From contig CM034233.1 in NCBI GenBank assembly GCA_019916065.1, positions 20,099,936 through 20,163,935 on the forward strand: a stretch of 64,000 nucleotides of DNA, given 5' to 3'. The translations under genes were made by a program, and so were the position numbers. Below, in pieces: positions 47,908-59,047 of this stretch. The DNA is from Vitellaria paradoxa (taxonomy: Eukaryota; Streptophyta; Magnoliopsida; Ericales; Sapotaceae). Under the pieces are notes generated by a model. It made no database searches. It saw nothing but the letters and a program-made list of their open reading frames with translations, and was not told the origin of the DNA. Every line of letters begins with the position of its first letter. The first letter of the stretch is position 1.

Positions 47908-50716
47908 ATGAGAAGCCCCAGGTTCGGTAAACTATCGTTAATCTTTGGCTCCAGACCACCGCGCAACTGGTTACTCTTGTGTATTATTTGCACCCTTGTA
48001 GTAATTGCATTGTTAAAATCCTCTCCTTCAAGTTCCTTTGATTCTGTTGCTTCCACTGCGAGGCCAGACATTTATACAAATTACAGAAGATTAAGAGAGC
48101 AAGCAGCTAGTGATTACTTGGAGTTGAGGTCTCTATCACTAGGATCTACTCGCCCAAGGGAGTTTAGTCTTTGTGGCAGAGAGAGTGAAAACTTCGTACC
48201 TTGCTATAATGTGTCTGGAAATTTGTTAGCTGGTTTTAAGGATGGAGAGGAGTTTGATCGGCATTGTGAGGTATCTCGAGAACAACAGCATTGTTTAGTT
48301 CGCCCTCCTAAGGACTATAAGATTCCTATTAGGTGGCCGACTGGTAAGGATGTGATATGGAGTGGAAATGTGAAGATCAGCAAAGACCAATTCCTTTCTT
48401 CTGGAAGCATGACAAAAAGGTAAATTTTGTGATTCATGCTAATTTCAATGTCATTAAATTAGGGAAATGTTAAAGTTTTGGTTGCACATGTAAAACTTAT
48501 ACCTAAATCCCAAACAGTACAAATTTTGAAGACTTATCTCTTTTTTGTCTATATTAACAAATTTTGTAGGTTAATGCTACTAGAAGAGAATCAAATTTCT
48601 TTTCACTCTGAGGATGGATTGATATATGATGGTGTCAAAGATTACTCTCACCAGATAGCAGAAATGATAGGTTTGGGAAGTGACTCTGAATTTCTTCAAG
48701 CTGGTGTAAGTATATGCTTGAATTAGAAAAGTACTTTATATATTTTCAAGTAAATTAGCAAAATGCTAAATGTTTTAGCTTTTCTTTTATTATCTCTCTG
48801 TCCCCCCAAAAGAGAAAAATAAATAAATAAAATCAACAATTCAGTAAAAGCATCCTGTTCTGTTATATTTCTTTCTTATTTGTTTCAATTTCAGGTGCAC
48901 AATGTATTAGATATTGGCTGTGGTTTTGGTAGCTTCGGGGCTCATTTGTTGTCACTCAACTTAATGGCTGTTTGCATTGCGGCATATGAGCCAACGGGTA
49001 GCCAAGTTCAGTTGGCCCTGGAGAGAGGTCTTCCGGCAATCATTGGCAACTTCATTTCAAGACAGATTCCCTATCCTTCATTGTCATTTGACATGGTTCA
49101 CTGTGCTCAATGTGGTATTTTCTGGGACAAAAAAGGTACTGTTTGAGTTGATTTTGAGTTGACGGTCTAAGACTTTTCCACTAAGTCACGACCAATCTTG
49201 TGCCTGGATTTTCATTTGGATCCTTTAGTCATGAGTGGTTGCTTGCTTCGTTATCGTTGCTCCCTTGCATTTTGTTTCATCAAACATCTAAAATATTTTT
49301 ATATAGTAATGCTCAATGAGTGTTTTTCTAGCTGTTGTTCAACAGAGACAGTGCTTAAATAATGTACATTATTGAAAGTCAACATGACTCAACAACATGG
49401 CAACAAAGATTCTATTACCATTGATTTGAGCTATTTTCTGCTTTAGTTGAGTTTTCTGTTTACCAAATTCTCATTTGAGGAGATTAACTGAGAACAATAT
49501 AAAGAGCTACATAACTTCTTTTTTTCTTTCCTTTTTTTTTTGGGGGGGGGGGGTTCAGTTGGTTCTTTTCTTTTCTCCCCCTTTTTTTTTGCCAAACTTC
49601 TCGGGTGAGGAAATTAATTGCTGATGCTGAATAATATAAGAAAAATCATTACCTTTTTCTATTTATCAGGATACTTTAGTCTTAGGAAAGGATAATAATA
49701 CATGTGGAAGCATGGAGCTTGACTGCTACCCAGATATCATTCCACAGTTAAACTTCTTGGTCACAAGAGAAGGAAATGTATTAAATCACTAGTTTATGCT
49801 ATTTATTGTTAAACAATCTGCTAGTGAACTTAATTCACATAATCTTTGGCTTTATTAATTGGCTAAGCGGCCGCAATCTCGTTTGGCAATTCCTTCCTAT
49901 CATAGATATTTGGTAATACCTCCCATTTTCCTTTCTCGCAATTATACCTTAGTCACATGAAATTTGGTCCTTTCCTCCTCTCCGGAAAATCAACTATGCT
50001 GTCTTTGTTTTAGGGTTGAAAAAAGTGACATTATTGTGTTAGTTGAAAAGTACAAGCAAAGAAACCTCCTTGTCCCTCATCAGTGGGTGAAAAGTGTGTG
50101 TTTATAGGCATTACCCACCCGCCAACTTTGAATTGTTGTTTGGTGGCCTTCCTTGTAACCAAAAGCAAGAAGATAACAAGTGAAAAGGATATTTGCAAAA
50201 CTGAATAAAAACTAGGAAGAAATTATAATGATAAAGCTATTGAAAGTAGAAAAAAAAATTGAAACGAAAATTGTATGATATGGATTATAATTTCAATTCT
50301 TGATAGCCAATGTCAATAAAAGTGCAATTATATCATAAATGAAAGAACCGCATTTCTCTTCAATAGAAAGAACCACATTTCTCTTCAATGTTCTTATATT
50401 GTTTGTAAAATTAGTAGAATTGATGATCAACTAAGCTGACATAATAATAGAACGAAAGAGCATAGTAGGAAATAGTTGAGACCAAGTTACATGCATGGTT
50501 GTCAAAATCAGGATTCTGCTTTGGGTCGTTGGAGGGGTTTGCATGATCATTGAGAATTGTAATATACTAAGATCCTACCAAGAATAGAAAAACATGTATA
50601 AGAGTTTTTTTTTTTTTTTTTTTTTAATATAACTTATTAAATGACAAGAAATGTAAATAACACTCTAGAGAACATGAGTTTTGTAATAAAACATTTTACA
50701 CTCTAAAGCAATTTCT

Positions 50717-50755
<39 letters not shown>

Positions 50756-53673
50756 TATATGCCTTTTAACTCTCTATATTTTGTGAAATTTTACAATGTA
50801 TAATTAGTCAATTTCTTTAATTTTCATTTTAGCATATTTGACTCAATATGACTTATTTTTAATTGATCTAGGCATATAGATAATATATACTATATAAATG
50901 TAAAAATAATAAAAAAGCAATATATTAAAGAGAGAGTATAAAGTTCATCTCTGATAGGATTGGGATTCTATGATTCCATAAGATTCTACAACAAAATCAG
51001 ATCCTACCTCCAAGGGATTTTTTACAGGATCGAGATCAATTTAGCTAAAATAGATTGTAAAAGCATATGATCCTATCATAAGATCCAAATCAGAATTTTA
51101 ATAATTATCCTTTATACGTAATCGAGAAATTCATGCAATGATTGCAAGTTGTTACTTAAAATGTACAAGGTGTTACTTGTGAAAAAAAAACAATGTGTGC
51201 TAGGCAAGGAACAAACTTTCTTTTTATTTTCCATGAAAATATTTTCCAATAGATCAGAATGAAACAATGGCGGATAACAATTCTAATATTTCTATCAAAA
51301 TACAATGAAATGCACCAAACTCAACTCAACTTAGCATTTTCCCTACTAATTTGGTCAGCTGCATGGATCTTTTTCGCCGCGTGAAGCACATCAAAATAGA
51401 ACTAAATATACTAAAGTAACAAGTTACCTAAGTTGGTTCTTAAAATTTTTTTCTGCGACAGATATTAGCTTAATGATTATTTTTAATTAGATGTTTGTCT
51501 ATTGAATGACTTTATGGATTTACATTAAAAAATCCATGAATTTATCCTTTCTTAAGAATCTTGATTTTTGGTCTTACATGTTTACATTTTTGCCCCACTG
51601 ATGATGGTTTTATAAATCAGATGGGATGTTCCTTATCGAAGTTGACCGGGTACTCAAGCCTGGAGGTTACTTTGTGTTGACCTCACCAGCAATTCAGCAG
51701 CATGGAAATTCCTTGAGTGCAAAAAAGAGAAGCATGTTAAAACCAATTGAAGAATTCACCGAAAAGGTTTGTTGGACTCTTTTGGCTCAACAAGATGATA
51801 CGTTCATCTGGCAGAAGTCTGTGGATGCTCATTGCTATATATCTGGGTGAGGCTAGTGATTATGACATACACACTTCCGTGCATTACATTTAATACTTTA
51901 TCTCGGTTCTGCAAACATAATTATTTTTTTCATATTATTTTAGGTGCCATCCTGTTTCTTTAGTTTTATTTATTTTTTATTTTTTTCCCCTTTCCTTTTC
52001 TTTTTCTCTGACTTGTCCTAGACAAAAATGACTCATTGTGAATTTTCATGATCTCTATTGAAGCAAGAGGAGTGCTATACCTCTTTGTAAGGAAAGCCAG
52101 GATGCTCAATCATATTATCAACCTCTAGTACCTTGTATAAGTGGGACCTCCAGCAAACGCTGGATTCCGATTCAGAATAGGTCTTCTGGTTCCGGTTTAA
52201 GTGCAGCTGAGCTTGAAGTTCATGGAAAGTATTGTTCTAGTGGAAGCTTTTTACTTATTTTGTCATTTCATTGTTATCTTTGGATGATTTTTTGTGTAAT
52301 AGTTTCATTGTTAAATTTTGTTTTCTATCTCATTGTATAACAGACTTGATGGAATCTTCCTCCATTGCTCCTGGCAATTCATTTTTATTGATTGAATTTT
52401 ATGTTTGCAGGAGTTCGTCCTGATGATTTCTTTGAAGACTTGCAGAATTGGAAATCAGTGCTGAGAAACTATTGGTCTCTGCTTACACCCCTGATTTTTT
52501 CTGACCATCCAAAGAGGCCAGGAGATGAAGACCCGTTACCTCCGTATAACATGATACGCAATGTAATGGACATGAACGCCCATTATGGGGGTTTAAATGC
52601 TGCACTTCTGGAAGAAAACAAATTAGTTTGGTCGATGAATGTTGTCCCGATTGGAGCACGCAATACGCTTCCTCTCATACTTGATCGAGGTTTTGCTGGT
52701 GTTTTGCATGATTGGTAAGGTTTACCATTGGTCATCACCTTTTCTGAATTTACCTTGAAGTTTTATTGGTTGTAATGTTGATATTAAAGCAAAAAAAATT
52801 TTGATCCCCTACACACACGCGCGCCCATGTCTTTGAAAGTAGTAAGGAATAAAAATAAACAAATGAAACAAAAGTTATGTTGATATCGGAAGAATGTGGG
52901 CATGGCAATGCTGACATGTGAACCACTGGATTTGCAGTCATCCTCATTGAATTTAATGTCATGTAATATACTGTCATTTATGGAAAAAAATTATTGCTAT
53001 AAATTGAATACTCCTGCAACTTGGGCATCGTTATGAACAAATTTATTGCTCTTGTTTTTCCAATTGGGTGCAGGTGTGAACCCTTCCCCACATATCCCCG
53101 AACATATGACATGCTTCATGCAAATGGTCTCCTCTCACACCTTACATCCGAAGGATGCAGTATGATGAACTTATTTTTGGAGATGGATCGTATTCTGCGT
53201 CCCGAGGTAATTCTAATCACATTTGGCGAACATGGCATGCTAATGGAGGCCCGAGGCCACAGCCCCCCCCCCCTTTTGCAAAAATAAAATAAAACGCTAT
53301 TTATACTTTTTAACTTTTAGATTTTTAAAATTAAAAAACTGTATTTTTGCCTTCTAAAATTTAATAAATTCAAAATTTTTATCTCAGCGCCCTCTTAACG
53401 AAATTTCTAGGTCTGCTGCTGCAAGCAGGCATCATGTCCGCCCTTTTATCTTGGTCTTGCTCTGGCTCTTTGCTTTTGATTAAGCAGTAATTTTGATATA
53501 TAAAATAATTTGTGTATTGGCAGGGATGGATTGTAGTTAGTGATAAACTGGAGCCTGTAGAGAAGGCACGTTCACTTGCCACACAGATCCGCTGGGAAGC
53601 AAGGGTAATTGACCTTCAGAATGGTAGTGACCAGCGACTACTTGTTTGCCAGAAGCCATTTCTGAGAAAATGA
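47908..53673 (+). CDS. PMT5: PMT5-type putative methyltransferase (DUF248/Methyltransf_29), 8 coding exons
   Basis: Plant QUA2/TSD2-related family of Golgi type II membrane proteins, thought to methylate pectin. Exons 47908-48419, 48570-48705, 48895-49135, 51621-51846, 52064-52224, 52411-52714, 53074-53206 and 53524-53673 total 1863 nt (620 aa). There is a short cytosolic tail, a membrane anchor at about 20-37 (NWLLLCIICTLVVIALL), a lumenal stem, the SAM site LDIGCGFGSFGAHL (221-234), [60 protein letters not shown] split over exons 6 and 7, and a C-terminus ending VCQKPFLRK. The match to Arabidopsis PMT4/PMT5 is strong throughout. Oddity: the donor needed after exon 5 reads GA (ATG/GAAAGT), not GT; the nearest GT donor gives an early stop. 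Start: first ATG after a stop, before the anchor. Confidence 0.92.
50721..50752. repeat. (GA)n microsatellite in PMT5 intron 3
   Basis: About 15 GA units within the 2.5-kb third intron, which otherwise is AT-rich with T and G runs near 49535-49555. Confidence 0.9.
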
Positions 53674-55240
53674 TTTATACAGCTGTGGGACGTCCCATCT
53701 CCTTGGATGTCCAGTTTTTAACCTCTGGTAATTTTCTCTAAAGTGGCATGGAAAAATTAGCCAAATTGCAATTTCAAAAATTTTTTATGATCTCTCTCTC
53801 TCGTACAGTGTGTGTATGTGCTTGTGGGAGGATATTATGCATTTACATTTTTATAAGAGATAGGTAATCAAAAGTAAGACTAAAAGAAATTGTGTATATA
53901 CATTAGATTTTTGCCAATTACTTAAAAAATAAGAGAGAGAGAGAGAGAGAGAATGATATTATTTATGTAGTGACAAAATCACTCTTCTGAGTCTTCTCAA
54001 CTCAAAAGCTGGTGGAATAACCGGTGATCTCAAAGGAAAGATGATGTCATATCATATATGATGTAGAATAAAGGACTACAACTAATGTTGCCAAAGCTAT
54101 TATAGGATAGTGATAACTGGTACAAAATTTATGGAGGCTTGATACTTTGACAGTTTCAGGGCTTCAATTTCAATTTTCATTGTTTTCAAATACAAGTGAT
54201 TATTCCTAAGTAGATATTATAAGTTATATAATATAAGTTACAAGTTATATTCAATTTTCATTATTCCTAACTAGATATTATAAGTTATATTTTCAGTGAA
54301 AGAAACTAGTTTTAGATATCTGAAGATATCTTAGTAGAACTCTCTACTTTGTGGTTGTAGTATATATTGTTACAGGCTCTTTATATTCCTTGTATTTGCA
54401 TTAATCAAAACTGAATTCTGATGATTTTTTTTATTATAACTCAGTTCAGCAAAAACCAAGTTTATCCGAAAGCGGGTTATATGCTACTTGTAATGACAAA
54501 AAATTATATTGATCTGTACCAGGATGTCAAAGGAAATATCTGCTTAATTTTTGGTTTGTGGTCCTGGTGGATTCAAAGATGCCAAATATTGAAAAGACAA
54601 ATGCGTGGAAGCTGTAGATTTTAAGGTTGAACTAGCTGCAGTTAATTTTTATTTTTTTAATTTTTTTTTTAATATAGGAGATTGTAGCAATTCGTTCATC
54701 CCATTTTTTTTTTCTTTAATCAGGTTTCTATGTTTCTTATTAATTTTGTAATTGATTGTGTTTTGCACCGGATAATCTCTAATGTTGAAGGGAGGATGAA
54801 TATAATTCTCTCATCCTTGCTATTGTTTACGTTTGTTCCCTTTATTATTATTTTTTTTCCTAGGTTTTACATTTCATTGTAAATTTTATAACTCTCTCTC
54901 TCTCTCTCTCGGGCACGTGCGCGCGCGCGCACAGCTCCCCGAGGGGGTGATGCCACTGATCTTGGAGCGCTGGGGAAGAATTGAAATAGGCCGTTATAAT
55001 AACTATTTCCATTGAAATTTAAGCAAGTAATGTTGCGAAGCCATTGGGCAGTCGTCTACTGGGCCAACATGTGCGAATTTTCTGTTTATCATCCTTGAAA
55101 CGGACGGATGTAATACACAAGCAAGAAGAATGTTCTTGTTTATGACTTTAAACTCTCAAGGAGAATCATAGTTGTTATTTATGATAGTTTAATCTCTCTC
55201 TCGCTCTCTCTCTCTCAACAAATACGATGTGAATTGGAAT
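53674..55240. other. PMT5 3' region and spacer
   Basis: Includes the presumed 3' untranslated region, GA (53935-53952) and CT/CG (54893-54932) microsatellites, and a duplicated ATTATTCCTAA...TAGATATTATAAGTTATA stretch near 54200 and 54260. No gene seen. Confidence 0.55.
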
Positions 55241-55241
55241 T

Positions 55242-55395
55242 GAGTTTCCCTTGAATATGCAGTAATTCTAGTTTGTTAAGATTTTTGTTAATCGAGTTTC
55301 CCTTATTTGTTAAGACATCGAGTTTCCCTTGAATATGTAGTAGTTTTAGTTTGTTAAGATTTTTGTTAATCGAGATTCCCTAGTTTGTTTTTGGC
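55242..55395. repeat. Two-unit tandem repeat
   Basis: Two copies, at about 55242 and 55319 (offset about 77 bp), of a unit holding GAGTTTCCCTTGAATATG, TAGTTTGTTAAGATTTTTG and TTAATCGAG. A third partial CGAGTTTCCCTT sits between them. Confidence 0.6.
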
Positions 55396-55979
55396 GAGGT
55401 CGAATCGACTTTTTATTAAGCTCAAAAAAATTTTATATTTGAACTTGGCTTGTTGGTCAATTAACAAACTTGAGCTCAGCTCAGTGACACAGCATATAGT
55501 GGAGAAGGAATTGACAACAAGATCAAATTTTTAAAGCAAATAAGTTCCAATTTGAAAACTTAGATAAACAAAGCACAAAAGGTTTTCGAGGTTTTTGCTC
55601 TCATATTCAGAATAATGGAATATTGAAAAACAAACCCTAACTTAGCTATTTATAGTCTAGATTAAATAATGGCAAAGTTGTAAATAAACAAAAACATCAT
55701 AACACAGCTCAGTGGACACCTGTGGTTGGAACCTCAAAACTATGCCCGCATCACTCGGTAACAATAAGCAATTCAACTCATGAATTTTTTTGTTGAGCCT
55801 GATTACGAGTTTTGTTACATTTCCTTTAAAGGAAACAGAAAAACAATGAAATCAGAGAAAAAAAGGTGGAGAGGAGAAGAAGGGAGATGAAAAAATATAG
55901 GGGATTGTCACAGAGAGGAAGAAAAGTCTAAGAATGTTGAGAGAAGGAAACTCGGGCAACTCGAACTGTATCAAAAGAG

Positions 55980-56575
55980 GGGGGCAACCGTCAGATTGCC
56001 TAGGACATGGGCCACCTAGATTGCCTAGATCAAACCATCAACCACTCAACCCACCATCCATCGACTAAGGATCCAACACCCAGAGACCTTCATGTGGTTC
56101 AGAGCAATTAAGCGGATTGAGTGAAGCAGATGAGAGGAGACCGAAGGGACATAAAGGGGTTGCAATCAACCAAATACAATAAACCTTCCAGAAGGGGGTA
56201 ATTGGGTAAATTCGGACTGAAGGCTGAACTCATAGGCTTGAATTCCTCAGCGGGTTGCCATGAAGAGTGCCTAGGCTGAATTGTGTTCGACCCGATCCTT
56301 GGAATGACATCCATCATCCGGCCGACCTCTTTATAATGTCCCTAGTTGTTCATACAATTAATATTTTAGGCCCCTATAAATCCAAAGTCCATTATGGCTC
56401 ATTAGGTGGGCTTATTACATTATAGAGTCTAGATATATATAAATAAGAGGATTTTTTTTCCCATTCATGAGATTTTCTTGTAACGAGCAGCTTGCTTGTA
56501 AAGGAGGCAACCTCTTTGAAGAGGTTAATGCAGCTCAATTTCAACTTCATTTTTATCAATTCCTTTTTCTTTTTT
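55980..56575. other. Unclassified repeat-like segment, possible LTR remnant
   Basis: Less AT-rich than its surroundings, with a TATA-like ATATATATAAATAAGAGG near 56430 and TCATGAGATTTTCTTGTAACG downstream, as in many LTR R/U5 regions. I find no second copy in the window and no coding match. Confidence 0.25.
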
Positions 56576-56999
56576 GCCGATTGCTATGATTCACCATAGG
56601 CAAGTCCAAAGCAACCAAGAAAGGCCCCCAATAAGTTTTTTAATCAATCTGTTTGTATGCCTATTAATGATCATGTTAAAAAAAAATGAACATGTTTAAC
56701 AAACAAAATAAAATAAACAAGAAACTTTTTTTCAACTTAACATACTTTAAATTAATATGTCTAATCTTTGATTTTTTTTTTTTAACATTTTCTTTGTGAA
56801 TAGTTTAAAAATTGTGAATAGTTTAAAAAAAAAGATTTAACTAACTTATTCATAACGTTTAAATGAGATTATTCAAAAGTTATAAATAAGCTTATGCATA
56901 AATATTCTAACTTATCAAACTTTAAATTAATTATGTGTTTTATAGGTGAACGTACTTGTGAGGGCTAACTAGCTAGCCATTGATATATTAGAGTGTTAG

Positions 57000-57860
57000 G
57001 ATGTGGACAAGATCTATCGATTAGCTTCTCTCATCCGAAGTACTACTCCGAGGTCCTTTACAATAATCGACGAGGAATACAAGCTAAACAGTGGAGATCG
57101 CAGAGTCAGAGTGGGATCATCCACCAAGGTTGGGGGTAAACCAATCACATCACAGGTGTAGGACCATCAACCATAACTGATGAGGCATCGTTTATTGTAT
57201 CTGATGAAGCATAATTTAGATGGTGTTTGGATAATAAAAAAAGTGACATATGGTAAATTTTGAATGAAGGAAGTTGAAAAAAGTTTATAACTTTTTATAA
57301 ATCTTAGTAGATTTTGGTCATCCAAACAGGACCTTACTACTTTGACATGCCAGCCGATGTACCCGTACCTAGAGTGCCATCGTCTACCGCAACTAGTGAG
57401 GGACCAACTATCAATATTGGAGACGAATAGCTCATGATGACATCTAATGTACCCAATTATAGACTGTCCACCTCACTAGTCAACCTGACATCTAGTGTCT
57501 AGCAATTGTCACCTCACCAAGGGGTCCTACTTTCTCGAGACACTTGAGTATTGACGAGTACATTGTATTAATAGATGTTGATACAATGTTACTATCACAA
57601 GCAAATCCTAGGCTAGTTATTCCTACTACTACCATCGCCCTTTTTTCCTATTCTTCAGGCCTATCAGATGAAAAAGAAGGCCTCTTTTGGGCCACATATG
57701 CTAGAGCCACATATGTTGACCCACCTTAGGAGCAGACGGTGGCTCATGATCCACATGCAGAGTCCACAAAATATCCACCTGCTGACTTACCGACACAACT
57801 AGACCTAGGAGAGAGAAGGCCCAAAGTGAGATCGAAATATTATAAAGAAACCTAGTTGTG
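57000..57860 (+). other. Unclassified segment with decayed Pro/Thr-rich open frames
   Basis: A patch of lower AT content with interrupted plus-strand frames, the longest from about 57544 to 57729, continuing after a stop in frame to a basic RRPKVRSKYY. The composition resembles the variable tail of some plant transposon proteins, but no domain is recognisable. A small MITE (57219-57333) interrupts it. Confidence 0.25.
57219..57333. mobile_element. Short Tourist-like MITE
   Basis: A 115-bp element with inverted ends (GGTGTTTGGATAAT near the left, inverted GGTCCTGTTTGGATGACC at the right) and TTA on both sides (57216-57218 and 57334-57336). Confidence 0.6.
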
Positions 57861-58395
57861 GCACACATTATATTAGTGATTGATTGGATGATTTTATTTT
57901 ATTTTTTTTTCATATATGACTGTTTTATTAATGTTATTGTTTTTGTTTATAGATGAATATTTTATTAATGTTATTATTTTTATTCACATTTATTGAAGTT
58001 TTGTTATACATTATATAGATACGTGTTATTGTTTTTGGTTAATATATATAGATTGACAAGTTTCGTATCAAGATGTTGATCAATTATATAAGTTGATTGT
58101 ATTGTGAATAATTGGAGGTTATATTTGTTTTGTGTTATAATAGAGGGACTGTGAAACAAGAGTTTTAACTAATTATTTCAAGAGACAGTTTGATGGATAT
58201 TTGAAATTACTATTTTTAATTGTTTTACATTTAGTCTTTTTAATGTATTTTATGCTTAATTACATAAATTGATTAAAACTTATTTTGTGATTTATGCAAA
58301 TCTTAGAGATGTTTTGGATAAATCTATAAAAGATAATAAAAAAAATGTGAAAAAATGTAGAAAATATGTTAGAATAAGAAAGATATAAAAATGAA

Positions 58396-58428
<33 letters not shown>

Positions 58429-58870
58429 AAAAAAAAGATAAAATAGTAAAAAAAAATGAAATATTATAATAATATGATAAATAAGAATAATAGATATGAT
58501 AATATGATGAATGAAGGTAATGGTAGATAGATATAAAATATATAAGAAATATAAATAAATATAAATAATAAATAAATATAAGAAATATTTTTTTTTTGTG
58601 AAAGCGTAGCTTAAAAGAATGTTTCTCTCACTAGCTTTACATTGTCAAAGATTGAATAACTTGGCAGCCTAATATTGCGAAATATTGAATAACCCGACAG
58701 CCTAATATAAATGAATAAATAGTAATGAAAGAACTCCACCTGCTATTGCATTTTTATTGCCATAAATAGAGACGTGTGAGTTTTTAAAAAAAATAAAAGT
58801 TAAAGTAAAAATTAAGCTCCACCCACCACATCCATCGGTCCAGATCCGATCTTCGTTCCCCAACTTGCTC
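57861..58870. other. AT-rich spacer upstream of the 14-3-3 gene
   Basis: Long AT-rich stretch with a TA/TG run (58398-58427) and ATAAATAAATAT-type words; no gene seen. Confidence 0.55.
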
Positions 58871-58880
58871 TGTCTTTGAC

Positions 58881-58890
58881 TATATATAAA
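58881..58890 (+). promoter_or_regulatory. Candidate TATA box of the 14-3-3 gene
   Basis: TATATATAAA sits in a C-rich context (followed by TGCCCCTCCC), about 40 bp before a CT-rich leader (58928-58952) and 158-167 bp before the ATG. Confidence 0.6.
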
Positions 58891-58927
58891 TGCCCCTCCC
58901 ATTTCTCACGTCCCATATTCCTTTTAC

Positions 58928-58952
58928 CTCTCTCTCTCTCTCTCTCTCTCTC
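58928..58952 (+). repeat. (CT)n tract in the 14-3-3 leader
   Basis: About 12 CT units just downstream of the expected transcription start, a frequent feature of plant 5' leaders. Confidence 0.8.
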
Positions 58953-59047
58953 TAAAGAAACTAGAACATATACAGGTGTCTTCAACTCTCAGCGTTGGTT
59001 TGATTGAATTACGTCTTTGATCTCTCTGGTCACCAGAGCGTTCAACA

